The translations under genes and the position numbers were made by a program. The notes below the pieces were generated by a model that made no database searches, had not been told where the DNA came from, and saw nothing but the letters and a program-made list of their open reading frames with translations. 64,000 nucleotides of DNA, taken from contig QPFY01000002.1 of NCBI GenBank assembly GCA_003665825.1, positions 1,116,001-1,180,000 on the forward strand. Direction: 5' to 3'. Every line of letters begins with the position of its first letter. Position 1 is the stretch's first letter. This DNA is from Microbotryum silenes-acaulis (taxonomy: Eukaryota > Basidiomycota > Microbotryomycetes > Microbotryales > Microbotryaceae). Positions 11,061-21,805 of the stretch are shown here, piece by piece.

Positions 11061-11889
11061 CTCCTGAGACCCTTGTGGAAACCAACGACACCCAAAAATC
11101 CCCTTTGATCTTCAAAAAGAACAATGCCCATTTCGAATTTTGTGTTTCACTGACGTGATGCACTCATATTATATACGCAGGAACTGCGGAATGCGCAAGA
11201 AGCGATTGATCGTATAGTCGGAATCCGAAATCAAAGCTCGGGCGACGGTGAGTTCCGTATTACAGTTGTTCGGAGTCCCAGTCCTGCAAATGCGCTGGCC
11301 AGGACGCTGCGTAAACCCCTCCGAAGATGCTTGTCATGTTTTCGGTTCCGACGCCTCGATCCCCTTTCATCGTTGATGTTATTCCAGGGGAGAGTCAGTG
11401 CCGGAGTGTGCCGGGCCCGGCACCCGCTTGTGATCTCGGAGCTGAGCTCGGTTGATCGAGCAGGAGCCGGAGGAAGGCTCGCCCCGAAGGGAAGGATCTG
11501 CGCGGGCGGCGCGCGCGTGGAACCTGCGCGCTGGGCGCGGGTCACGTCTCTTCCCTTTCCGGCGTAATCTTCAGAATCTTCACCCCAGAACGGGACCCCT
11601 TGCGCGCGATCAGTCTGGTGCGATTCACCCCGATCCAAATGCCGAAGGTGGACGCAAGCGCATCCGCGACAAACAAGCTCTCGAGGTTCCCCAATTGCCT
11701 TCGTTAGCTGGGCGTCGCGGACTTGACTGCCCCTGAACTTTCACGTTCCTTGAGTCGCAAGCGAGCCCCGTCGCTCGATACTGCTTCGGTCCCTGCGTCT
11801 GACCTTGCAATTGGCTCCGTCGCATTCTCTCTGGCCTGCCTCTCTCCACTTCCTGTCTATACGACAAGGCCACCGCTTTTCTTGTCGCC
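11061..11889. other. Upstream region of the RhoGEF gene
   Basis: About 0.8 kb with no gene I can support. A 135-codon minus-strand frame at 11231-11638 has only low-complexity R/S-rich content and looks like a chance frame in GC-rich promoter DNA. Confidence 0.4.
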
Positions 11890-14800
11890 ATGGATCCGAG
11901 GCTGACACAGCGCTCTTCCTTCTCTTCTTCCAACTTCTCGGCATCGACGAACCGCTCGTCCCGTGGCTCGCGCTCGTCTTTGGCGTCATCGTCGGCGGCT
12001 TCCTACGACACTGACGGTACCTCTCCGGATTCGTCGCCACGGTTCCTGAAATCACCCATACCCACTACCTCTCAATCACGCTCGAATGCCCATCATAAAC
12101 GAACCTCTGTACAATCACTGCCTGCTGGACGTGGGAACGGCTCGTTCGTCGACACTGCTGCGCCGACCGTGCCTTTCCCGACCGTCTCGTCGGCGTCGGG
12201 CTTTGGCTCTTCACGACGGGCCTCGGCTCCTCCCAATCCTCTCAAATCGGTCTCCCTGTCGCCTCGCCGCGGACGGCCAATGCTTGAACCACGGGGACCA
12301 AAAATGCACTCCCGATTTTTCGGCCTAGATCTCGCCTTCCTGGAGGATGAACCGCCACCGCCACTACCTGGCTCGTCGTCGATTCGGCCGAGCTGGGCTG
12401 TGGCGCGCCGCGCGAGCTCGGGCGCTTCGGGTAGATCAACTTCGGACGAGTTTGGTCCGAGTCAGCGTGAGTCTTCGACGCATTAGGATATGAAGAGACG
12501 CATCGCCATGATATCGTTACTTACTCCATTTCCACTCGACGCCTGTCCCGTAGGTCCCTCCATCACGCTGCCCACGCAACGGGCCTCTGTCGGTTCGATT
12601 GGCCTGACCTTTCCGAATGCCTCGAGGCCTTTCCCATCGCGCAAGCCTCCTCCGCTCTCAGATCTACGCAGGGTGTCTTCTTCAAACAAGAAGACATCAC
12701 CCTCCGCTGTCTCTCTCAATGCTTTCGGCCGGCTCGGCGGCGCCACCTCGCCACCGTCTCCTTCTCGCACGGCATCCTCCTCGTCCGAGTCTGAAGAGGA
12801 CGGACCGCCATTGTCAAACAGCTACTTGTCGACTGTCGAGCAACGAACCAACCTCGCCGCCTACCTCGACGAAGCCGCCGAGGCCATGGAAGGCGGCAAG
12901 TCTCTTGCGATGGCCCACGAGGAGCTACAGACAAGCAATGGATCTCGACGGCCGTCGCGGGATTTCCAAGCCGCGTTCGAAGCGCAGGAGGCACAAAAAG
13001 CCGCGGAACAGCAGAACAAGCGGGCCGAGAAACGAAGACGTACCATCAAGGAGCTATGCGATACCGAACGAGTGTACGCGAGCGACCTGGCCGTCTTGCG
13101 CGACATTTTCCTCACGCGGGCCCGCGGCGCCGAGATGAGTTCAATCGCCGACCACGTCATGGCCTCGGGTCTCGGATTGGTTCGACTCGGTGAGGACGAG
13201 GAGGAGTCACCATCTTTCAACGCGACCTGGGCTCGTACTCCTCGAAGTCGCCAGACCTCGTTCACTCGAAGCTCGGTGTTGGCCAAGCTCGAGCGTCGCC
13301 GCCAAGATTCGACGGTGCAGGCGCTCGAGTACGTCGAGGACGCGGTCATGTCGTCGAGGGACATCTACACCATATTCATCAACCTCGAAGAAATTGCGGA
13401 TCTCGCGGAAAGGTTTTCTGCAGCTTTGGATGCTGTGCAAGGCATTGACAGCGAAGATGCCCAGGATGACAGGATCGGCGAAGTCTTTGTCGACATGGTA
13501 GGTCCACAAAGCAACAAGGGGGATGAGATGGTAAGCTGACTTGTGGTTCTCTTTGCTTGACATAGCTTCCACGCATAAAACAAGTCTACTCGACCTACTG
13601 TGCCCGCCACCACCGGGCCATCATTCGCCTCCAAGAGCTCGAGCCGAAGCTGCGCACTTATTTCTCCGAGTGCCGCGCGCTCAGCCACGGCCGCACGAGC
13701 GCTTGGGACCTCGCGAGCTTGCTCATCAAGCCAGTGCAACGTTGCCTCAAGTACCCTCTTCTGCTCGAACAGATCCTTGCCGTGACACCAACGGATCACC
13801 CGGATCGACCTTCGCTCGTCGCGGCGCTCAAAATGATGCTCTTGACGGCGGAACACATCAACGACTACAAGAAGCGCACCGACAAGGTCGAGAATGTCCT
13901 CGCTTCCAAGCGGGGCTCTCACTCCCACAGTCGGGACACGTCCTTCTCCTTGCACAAGAAATTGCTCTGGTCTGCTCCCAAGTCCAAGCCCACGGGTAAC
14001 ATCACGGACCAGAACGAGTTGTTCGATACGCTCGCCGCGCTCGTCGACACGACTAGGGCTGGGGTGCTGCGCTTCTCATCCGAGATGAAAGATTGGTCAC
14101 GCATGACCAAAGGAGCTCTGGAGGCCCAAGTCACGATGGTCTCCGGTTGGATCGATCTTTACGCCCCAATCGGTGACGAGATGTACCCGCATCCTTCTCA
14201 CCGCCGCTTGGAGGTCTTCCTCGACGATGTGCTCGTACCGCTCATCGAAGGCCCTTTCCGCGAGCTTAACCACGAGATTCGCCGCTCGCTCGTGTCCAAG
14301 ACCGATCACCTCTTGTCCTTGTTCGAGAACCCACTCCAAGTGATCAAGAGGCGAAACGAGCACAAGGCCGAACATCGCCGTTATATGATGCGGAAGATGC
14401 CCCAAGACCAACGAGGATCGGAGGATTTCGTCACGTTGACGACGCAGTTACTCGAGGAGTTGCCCAAGTTCTTGGCGAGCGTGAGCAAGTACTTCAACAT
14501 CGTCGTTTCGGCGTTCACGAACGTTCAGCACATTTACCAGGATAGTGTTAGAGAGCGATGGGAGGCATACGCCGATGAGTGGTTGACGCAGATCCCCAAG
14601 GGTGACTATGCGGCGATTGAGGCCGCCTTCCAAGATGCGAGTCGGGATGTGACGCAGATGCTCGCCTCCATCGTCAAAGGGCTCAACCTCTCCGTAGCCA
14701 GTAAGCCGCTCCCGTTCTCTTCTCCCACCGAGTCGAATACAAACCGATCGTTTAATTGTGTTGTCAACTTTTCAGCCGCTGGCACGATCCAACGTCGTTC

Positions 14801-15401
14801 CAAGAGTACGCGAAGGCATCAGGGGCGCGACTCTCTACATTCGACGAGCAGTTCCTCGTCCAACACGACGCCAGTCATGTCTGTTCGAGGCCGATTCAAC
14901 GGAGCCGAAGAAGCAAACCATTTCGAGGACTATTCCATCACCTCTTCGCTCCAGCGACGCTCTTCAGGCCACGGTGACGACGGGAGCATGCCTTCTTCAC
15001 CTTCGACGGGTCGACCTTGCTTGCGTCGACATGAAGCATCCTCGACTTTACGTCGGAACAAACGAGCCTCGGAAGCTTTACCGCCTTTACCTCCCTTGCC
15101 TACAACTTCGAGCAGTCTCATCTCGAACTACTTTGACAACGTATCAGAGGACGAAGATCCTGATGGACAAGACGGGGATTCGATGCATCACATCTTGTAC
15201 CGAGCCGAAGCGATCGCTTCGGCGTGTTCGAGCGCGTACAGGAGTGGGTACCCTTTGCTTTCCTTCATCGAGGGGGATCAGGTCGACGTCGAGTTGGAAG
15301 AGGCGGATTCGGAACAAGGGGGTTCGGGCTGGTTGTTGGCGAGGGATGGGGAGGGGATCTTGGGGTGGTGCAGGACCGAGGACTTCATTGTCGTCGAGTA
15401 G
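11890..15401 (+). CDS. Rho/Cdc42 guanine nucleotide exchange factor, DH-BAR-SH3 (Tuba/Gef1 type)
   Basis: Four exons (11890-12466, 12554-13497, 13566-14700, 14776-15401) give 1,093 residues. Residues 1 to about 340 are serine/proline-rich and probably disordered. A DH domain starts near 355 (RRTIKELCDTERVYASDLAVL). Its third conserved region, LLIKPVQRCLKYPLLLEQIL at about 560, is the strongest mark of a Dbl-type exchange factor. The next 200-250 residues are a helical region (DWSRMTKGALEAQ, PLIEGPFRELNHEIR, YMMRKMPQDQ) where Tuba and S. pombe Gef1 carry a BAR domain, in place of a clear PH domain. After a disordered linker, an SH3 domain closes the protein (ASACSSAYRSG, LSFIEGDQVDVE, GSGWLLARDGEGILGW). 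The family loads GTP on Cdc42 at growing tips and septa. The BAR assignment is by position and helicity only. Confidence 0.88.
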
Positions 15402-15525
15402 GAGTGCATCTTGTTGTTTCCCTACGCATCATTCGGCTTGCTTCATTCGTTCATTCCAGATAACGTTCTACAATGTTGCTATTTTGTTTACTACCAATGC
15501 GTCGAGTCGAGAGAAAGTACCACGT

Positions 15526-16897
15526 TCAAAGCTTGGCCTTCTTTGCTTCCTCCGCGCGCCTTGTCGCCGCCATCTTGAGCAAAGCGTACAGACTCTGTAA
15601 TCTCGGCATCTCGATCCCTTTCTCCCTCGCGATGCGAATCTGCACAAAAGTGCGAGTGAGTTCATCGGTCAGTGAAAACCAGGCCGACAATTTCAAGAGG
15701 GTCGATCGTCCCTCCCTTTCGTTGTAAAGAACTGACCGGATTGCCCAAGATGACCTCAATCTCCATCGGTCTGCCTTCGATCCAATCGACCAACATACTC
15801 GGCAACCCATCCGTATTCCTCTCTGAACTCTTGAGGATCATATCCGCATCGACCTTTTTCAACTTGGGGGGCCAGTCTCGTCCTAGGACTTTGGGGGCGG
15901 TGTGGAAGATTTCGTTCATGCAGCCTTTGAGGTGGAGACGGAGTTCGGGGTCGAGGGACATGCGGGCGTTGCCTGTTGCACCTGCTAGGACCGAGGAGGG
16001 GTTCATCGAGGCGTTGATCTGAGGAGAAAAGTAGGGTCAGGATGGGTTCTTGGGTGTCGTCATCCAGGCTCTGCTCGTCCAAGGTGGTGTGAACTCACGG
16101 CCAACTTGTGCCACCTGACGAGCTGCAAACCCTTCTCATCGTACTCTTCGGCATCCTCGATCCCACCATGCTTCAACAATTCGACAAACTCCTTACAACT
16201 CTCCTGACTCTTCTTCTCCAACGCCGTATTGCTCTCATCCCCGACAAAAGGCCCGATCGAGATGCGCGTCCAACGATTCTGCTTGATCACGCCCGGTTGG
16301 GTTTGTTGCGCACTGACGACGGTCACGGCGCTCAAGACGACGTTGTGGGGGAACCTCTTGCGATGAGGTGATTCGACGCCTACGCCATTCTGGATCAGGA
16401 CGATCGTCGCTTCGGGACAGGTTTTCAAGAGGGGAGCGATCAATTCCGAGTCGTCCAAGACGTCAGGAAGAGCTTTGGTCGCGACGACGATGTAATCCCA
16501 TTTGACGTCGGCTGAAGCAGCGGCGGGGAGGGAGGGGAAGACGAGGTCGGGGGTGAAGTGGTAGTTGCCAAAGGAATGGGTTTGCATTTCGAGGCCCGAG
16601 GTGGAAACGGATTGGTAGTTGGAGCGGCACGTGACTGAAACCGAGGAGAGCGACGTTTGGAGACGGGATCCGTAGAAGGCTCCGACCGCTCCTGTGCCGA
16701 CTATGGAGCAGATTCGATGAACCAGAGGGGGGGGGGGAACTGTTGGTGAGTCCATCAGGGAGTGCGACGAGTGGACAGGGAAAGAGAGAGCTCAGGCGGG
16801 GCGGGGGCCGGAGACTAGTCGGAATTGGACGGTGGAGGAGCATGATCGGCTTACCAATGAGCACCTCCTTCTTGGGACCTGTAGTTGATGGCGGCAT
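15526..16897 (-). CDS. 2-dehydropantoate 2-reductase (ketopantoate reductase, ApbA/PanE family)
   Basis: Four exons (16855-16897, 16099-16700, 15737-16018, 15526-15639) give 346 residues. The short first exon supplies MPPSTTGPKKEVLI, which joins to VGTGAVGAFYGSRLQ. The join makes the first beta strand and the GxGxxG loop of the NADP-binding Rossmann fold. Later segments include VATKALPDV, VLIQNGVG (the ketopantoate-family QNG), and across the next splice KLAINASMNPSSVLAG, which holds the conserved substrate-binding Lys and Asn. EGRPMEIEVILGNP and a C-terminal helical domain follow. The enzyme reduces ketopantoate to pantoate for pantothenate and CoA synthesis. Fungi often have several paralogues of uncertain substrate, so I give no gene symbol. 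The gene is convergent with the RhoGEF gene. Confidence 0.88.
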
Positions 16898-17166
16898 GGT
16901 GAGAAGTGCGCTTGGTGGAGTAGTTGCGCAAGGAGAATGAACGGATGATGGAGTTGGCGCTCCTGCGGTCATTGGCTCAGCCGGGCTAGACCGACGAGGC
17001 CCCTGTGGCCCCTCCCGGCGCAGGCAGGCCGTCGATGGCAGCGAGCGCGCTCGGCTGAGCTCCAGCTCGACTCTGCTCCCCAACCTCGCACACGGCTTGA
17101 TCTCACATCTCACACCCTTCAAACTCCGAACCTCCATTTCGAAACCCGCACTCTCAAAGCCCCAGT
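16898..17166. promoter_or_regulatory. Divergent promoter, ketopantoate reductase / complex I subunit
   Basis: A 269-bp spacer separates two divergently transcribed genes, so they probably share promoter elements. I see no clear TATA box. Confidence 0.45.
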
Positions 17167-17727
17167 ATGCGATCCGTCCTGCGCGCGAGCCGAGCGTTAC
17201 GCCAAGCGATGCCTTCCACGACCACGCCGGCTGCTCCTACGCACATCCCGCGCACCAAACTCACCACCAACGTCGTCGGTCTATCCGTACACAACGAGCC
17301 CCTCCCCACCCTGAAACATACCCTCGAAGCGACCCTCTCCTTTGTACAACAGATGCCCCCAGGCGCGGTCTACCGTCGATCGGTCGAGGCGACCACCCAC
17401 GAGCGATTGAACGTATTGGCCAAATTTGGGGGTAAAGGATCGGAAGCGGATTTGGAATGGGTCGAGAGGGAGATTGGGTTGGGAGGAATCGAGGAGGTGA
17501 TGCAGATTGCCGAGGATGAGTATAGGTTGGCGGGCAAGATGTTGGAGTGGAAGGCGTGAGTGGCTAAGCGTCGGGTTCGGAGCGAATTCGGGTTACGGTC
17601 GCTAAACTGATACCGTGATCCTGTGCGTGCTTGCAGGTGGGAGGAACTCGAGGTGACGCCCGCACAGGACCAATGGGTTCAGTTCAAGCAGACACCTTCG
17701 ACCACCATGCCGGACGACCTCAAGTGA
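17167..17727 (+). CDS. NADH:ubiquinone oxidoreductase subunit, NDUFA5 / 29.9 kDa type
   Basis: Two exons (17167-17555, 17637-17727) give 159 residues. The arginine- and serine-rich start (MRSVLRASRALRQAMPSTTT) looks like a mitochondrial presequence. The core matches the ETC_CI_29_9 family: TTNVVGLSVHNEPLPTL, PPGAVYRRSVEATTHERLNV, then REIGLGGIEEVMQIAEDEY and MLEWKAWEELEV, with the intron falling inside KA|WEEL in correct phase. This accessory subunit sits on the peripheral arm of respiratory complex I. Its presence implies that the organism has a conventional complex I. The start is supported by the presequence and by the absence of another upstream in-frame ATG. Confidence 0.9.
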
Positions 17728-17975
17728 ACGACCCTTGCCAGCAGGTTGGGATAAGAGTGTCTGGACTGGGTGGCATGTCTCTTTGCATTTCAGCGTAGTA
17801 TACTCGAGGGAATCTGCAACCGACAACTGGACTGCAATTTGTACCATCATCGTCCCAAATGGCGCGCAGGGGGGTGTCGGACAGTGCAAGAGCCAAAAAA
17901 AGGCGGGTGGGGCATCTATTCAGAGGCAATTTATAGACAACAACACACAGTCTTTCGCATAAAGGACCCCGCCTT

Positions 17976-19909
17976 CTACAGAGGTAAGACGAACTCGCAC
18001 GCGACGGCAAGATGATCGCTCGGTTCGACGCCCAACTTGGGCAACCCATCCCCCATCTCGTCCCGACGATGCATCCTCATCAAGCCCGTCCATTCAACAC
18101 CGCTCACTCCCCAATCCTCCTTCTCCAATGCGAGTATGTAATCGAGACAACACCTCCACAACGGCGTATAGTTGGTATACATGGGTTCAAAATCGCCTCT
18201 CGCCACCCGCTCCTCCCAACTCCCTTGACGACGTTGTTCAACCGCTCGAGGATCCTCGATGATCTTCCACCCTTGACTCGATTCGACACCGGGTGGTCGC
18301 TCGACGTACCATTGCGCTTGTTCTTCAGTGAAGAGACCGTGAATTTCTCCGTAAGCTGAACGAACGTGGGGTAGACTCTCGTAGAGAAGTTTGAACTCGT
18401 CGAGCGACACGAGCCCATCAGCCTCGTTCGCAGCTCGAGAATTCTTGATCACCTTATCGGGGTCCTCGGTCGCTTCTTCCCCCTCGGCCACTTCTTTGAC
18501 GACTTTCATCGTCTCGTAGGAAGGATCGTATATCTTGTCGACGGATTGGTGAATGACGCAACTTGCTTCGAAAGCATGCGTTTGGGAGGGGGTCAAGGGC
18601 ACGCGCTTGAGCAGGGCGTAGGTGATTTCGTTGGGTTGAGTATTGAGATCTGAGCGAACGAGTGAAAGGTCAAGACTCAACGACCTTCATTGAAGCCTGA
18701 GCTTTGATCGAGAAAAACTCACCACCCGCCAGGATCAGTCTCCAGAGCCCGCCGTGTTTCCCCTGCATCTCGACCCTAAACCTCTCGGCCCTCTCCGCAA
18801 ACAGATACATCTGTCGAACCCTCTCGTAAACATGGGTAGGGTGCCAAAACAGGTGCGTCGTCCCGACGATCAAACCTCCTTCACGACTCGACGAAGAATC
18901 CGACGATGGTTTGTGTTTCAACGCGACGAACAAAGCGACGTTCCTCGTAGATCGGGACAGCGCTCGAATCCTCCTTTCTTCCGCAAGGTTTTCTCGATCC
19001 AGTTGCACGCTCGTCGTCGTCAACGAGGGCCTCATTTTTTCCTCGTCAAACTTGATCTCCAACTGATCGACTTTATCAAAGAGAGAAGCTTGATGGGCGA
19101 TCAGAACGCCATGGGGTTTGGTGTCGTACCCGATGTGGTAGGTCAGGTCGTAGCCGGCTTGTTCGAGCGCTTGACGATGGGTGTCGTAGTGGTCGACTTC
19201 TTGGAGACAGACGAGCGAGGGGGAGTAGTGCAGGACTCTTATGAGGGAGGGGGGGCGATCGGGGTCAGATCTAGGACTATCACTCGTCGTGCCAGCGCTG
19301 AAGACTTACTCGGCCATTAGGGTCATAATTCGGGTCTTGACCTGAGGAACAAAGGATAGCCACCGATTGGTTCCCTGCGGTGATTCGTTTCCCCCGATCC
19401 CAATTCCAATGAAAACACACCTTGAGGAAATCGGAGCCGGGGAACAGTTCCCTCCTGACCAAAGCCTGAGCGAGCATCTACACTCGGAGTAGTGGGGGGA
19501 GCCACAAGGTCGAGTCAGGTTCTCCCGGTCGAAAAGGGGTCCTCGACTGTGACCACCCCCAACAAGCTGTACTCACGTTCCAACTGAACAGGGTGAACGT
19601 TCTCCTCTGGCCTGCTTGACCGTTCGTACTCGGCTCCCTCCTCAACCAAGGCCTCGGCTTGAACCTGATCGTCGTCGAGGCACCGTTCAGTTTGGTCGCC
19701 TCCAGCTTCGCCGCTTTCGCCGCTTGAAGTTGTAGAGCCTTTTGTTGCTTCTTCTTCAACCTCTCTCGGCGCTTGAGTTCGATCAGTTCTTCTTGGGTTG
19801 GTGCGGGGGGTGGTGGGGAGGGCGGTCGGGCGGGTTGGATCGCCCAGGGGTCGTTCGAGTCGGTCTCGACTTCGACGTGTGGGGTCCGAGTCGTGGCTGA
19901 GAACGTCAT
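17976..19909 (-). CDS. Ngl-type RNA exonuclease/endonuclease (CCR4-like EEP family)
   Basis: Five exons (19577-19909, 19421-19477, 19310-19341, 18723-19237, 17976-18649) give 536 residues. After an N-terminal Lys/Gln/Glu-rich helix (RRERLKKKQQKALQLQ), the EEP fold appears in order: FTLFSWN|VMLAQALVRRELFPGSDFLK, KTRIMTLMAEVLHYSPSLVCLQEVD (catalytic Glu), GYDTKPHGVLIAH, VGTTHLFWHP, LAGDLNTQPNEITY (catalytic Asp/Asn) and SDHLAVACEF near the end (catalytic Asp-His). The third exon is only 32 nt, and its downstream intron uses an AAG acceptor at 19238. That choice is what makes AEVLHYSPSLVCLQEVD. The yeast Ngl proteins are Mg-dependent RNases, and Ngl2 trims 5.8S rRNA 3' ends. The exact Ngl paralogue is not certain. 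It is convergent with the NDUFA5-type gene and divergent from TMA16. Confidence 0.87.
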
Positions 19910-20402
19910 CGTCGAGAACGGGCGATGCTGGTAAGCTAAACCCACTCTGAAGTAGGAACGAGCACGACTGAAGGAAGTGCTTCCGAGAGACGGAGACGTG
20001 GTGACGAGCCGATGCGTAGGAGCGAGGCCGAGGCAGTGACGGACAGGGAGAGAGAAAGAGCTGATCCAAGTCGGGGTGGGCGCGGCCGGCTGGGCGCGGC
20101 CTTGGCTTGCGAAGGTCCGAGCGAGCTCCGCGCGTACGCCGACAGCTGGTTCTCTTGGCCTTGCATCAACTTGAATCTCTCCAACATATTCGGTATCTCC
20201 CAAGGATCTCTAAAAAGAAAACTCTTTACGAACTCGACTGGACTGAAACTTCTCCCGCACCCCCTACTCGGATCTTATCCACCAGCTCCGCAACGTCCGA
20301 CTTCGCAACCGATCGCCACCCTCGGCCAACCTCTCCCCTCATCCAACACACCCACATCCCTCCCGCTTTGTCCCGACCGCACCCACCTCCACCTCTTGCA
20401 CC
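19910..20402. promoter_or_regulatory. Divergent promoter of the Ngl exonuclease and TMA16 genes
   Basis: 493 bp separate the two start codons. The TMA16-proximal half is pyrimidine-rich (many CCTC and CACC runs just before ATG 20403), a pattern common upstream of fungal translation-related genes. Frames inside it on the minus strand lack domains, although one is in frame with the exonuclease and contains no ATG nearer than 20203. Confidence 0.45.
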
Positions 20403-21357
20403 ATGCCGGGTAACCGCATCAAGACGATGAAGGCACTCCAGTCGCGCAAGTCCAACATCAACGGCCACAAGATCCACCCCAACTCGCGCCGGGCCAAGCA
20501 ACTGCAACGCGTCGAATTGAGGACCAGGAAGTTGGAGGTGCAGGGCAAAGTGCAGAGGGTGACCGAGGTCAAGAGGGGTCAGTAAAGAGGAGAGACAGAA
20601 CGGTCGGAGCCAAGTTGTCGGAACTGATGTTGGGGACTCTTTTTTGTCGAGCAGTCGACCGACATCTCTGGTTCGTGCATTCGATCCCGGACGACCGAAC
20701 TTCGCTCTCCTTGCCCGAACTGCACCAAACCATTCACGATTACATCCATCGCGACGAGATCGAGATGGTCCAACTCGCGCAGGAACGGACCGAACGGAGT
20801 TGGAGAAAGGCCGAACCCAAGAGCAAGAGGGAGGTCGAATTGGAGAAGCAGAGGGAGCAGGAGAAGGACGAGTACAGGACCGGGTTTGGTCAGTTTCGTT
20901 TCATGTCTTGGCTGAAACATTATAGGATGGGAACTAAGAAAGTCGCTTCTGTGCTCCCTACAGTCGTGCCCGATCTGACGTTGGCGAAAAACGTTTACCT
21001 CTGTCGCCAATGGATCCACCCCACGCCGACACCCAAGAACCCGCATCCCAACAAGGGCGGTGACCCTTCATTCCTCGGCCGGTGAGTACCGAACTTTTGA
21101 CAGATTTCTCTACGCGAGGGAGCATCGATCCCGGCCAAGTCCTCGTCCGGCCCCCTACCTCCTTACTGATCAAGTCCCCTTGTTCTTCGGAATTATTCAA
21201 CAGGATCCGACTGATCAGGATCAACTCTGAAAATCAAGGCTCGGTCGTCGTCGAATCAGAAGGAGCGAGGAAGGGTGAATGGGAAGAAGAGGGGGAAGAG
21301 GGGAAAGGGGAAGTCGAGATGGAGGATCAGCACGAGCAGGAAGGAGGAGGGGGCTGA
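20403..21357 (+). CDS. TMA16: Translation machinery-associated protein 16 (Tma16 family)
   Basis: Four exons (20403-20577, 20655-20888, 20964-21081, 21204-21357) give 226 residues. The basic N-terminus has the family pattern HKIHPNSRRAKQLQRVELRTRKL, and the second exon gives VDRHLWFVHSIPDD, LSLPELHQTIHDYIHRDE and the basic RPKS-like AEPKSKREVELE. It joins to EYRTGFVVPDLT and LCRQW, and the last exon begins RIRLIRINSEN before an acidic tail. Tma16 binds pre-60S and translating ribosomes in yeast. Every splice phase closes and the donors are GT (two GTCAGT, one GTGAGT). The acidic, glycine-rich tail is probably disordered. Confidence 0.87.
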
Positions 21358-21713
21358 GGCTGGAGAAGGGTGCAAGGTTTTCTCTACGCGTGTATACATG
21401 TACGATATTTTGTCTTGATAGAGTCTACTCGATGTGATTGAGGCACCTCCTTCGAGCGTCGGAGAAGAAGGTCAACTCGGAGTGCTTCTTCGGTTGGGCT
21501 AGACCGTGGGCCAAGAGAGGTCTGAGCGGGGCGAGTTGGGCTCCCCGGAGAACGCTGGGTGCGAAACGCGCGTGTGCCGAGCTCAACAACTCCGGCGGCT
21601 TGTCGACTCTGGTACACCACGAATTGGGCTGACAAGCTGGACACCCGATCAACGGATTGGCTCAAGTTGGATTGATCTACACCGAGGCGGCTCTGGTGGA
21701 CGTCGTGACTCCC
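21358..21713. other. Intergenic between TMA16 and BUD6
   Basis: This is the TMA16 3' flank and the BUD6 promoter in the same orientation. A TATA-like stretch is not evident and no gene is supported. Confidence 0.35.
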
Positions 21714-21773
21714 ATGTCGGGCCATCCCCCCTCAGCTGGAGGACCGGCTCCGACACTTCAGGACCCATTCCAA

Positions 21774-21805
<32 letters not shown>

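Noticed and set aside
11231..11638. A 135-codon minus-strand frame upstream of the RhoGEF gene
   Set aside because: Low-complexity, no domain, no splice context. It is likely chance in GC-rich promoter DNA.
19277..19309. A 33-nt intron in the Ngl exonuclease gene
   Set aside because: It would add residues with no counterpart. The 72-nt intron with acceptor at 19238 gives the conserved AEVLHYSPSLVCLQEVD and a normal intron length.
18754..19320. A 188-codon plus-strand frame
   Set aside because: It is the complement of the exonuclease exon carrying LQEVD and has no independent features.
21777..21805. (TCCTCG)n read as a possible CRISPR-like or regulatory array
   Set aside because: It is an in-frame poly-serine microsatellite in the first exon of BUD6. 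No CRISPR structure exists anywhere in this eukaryotic window.
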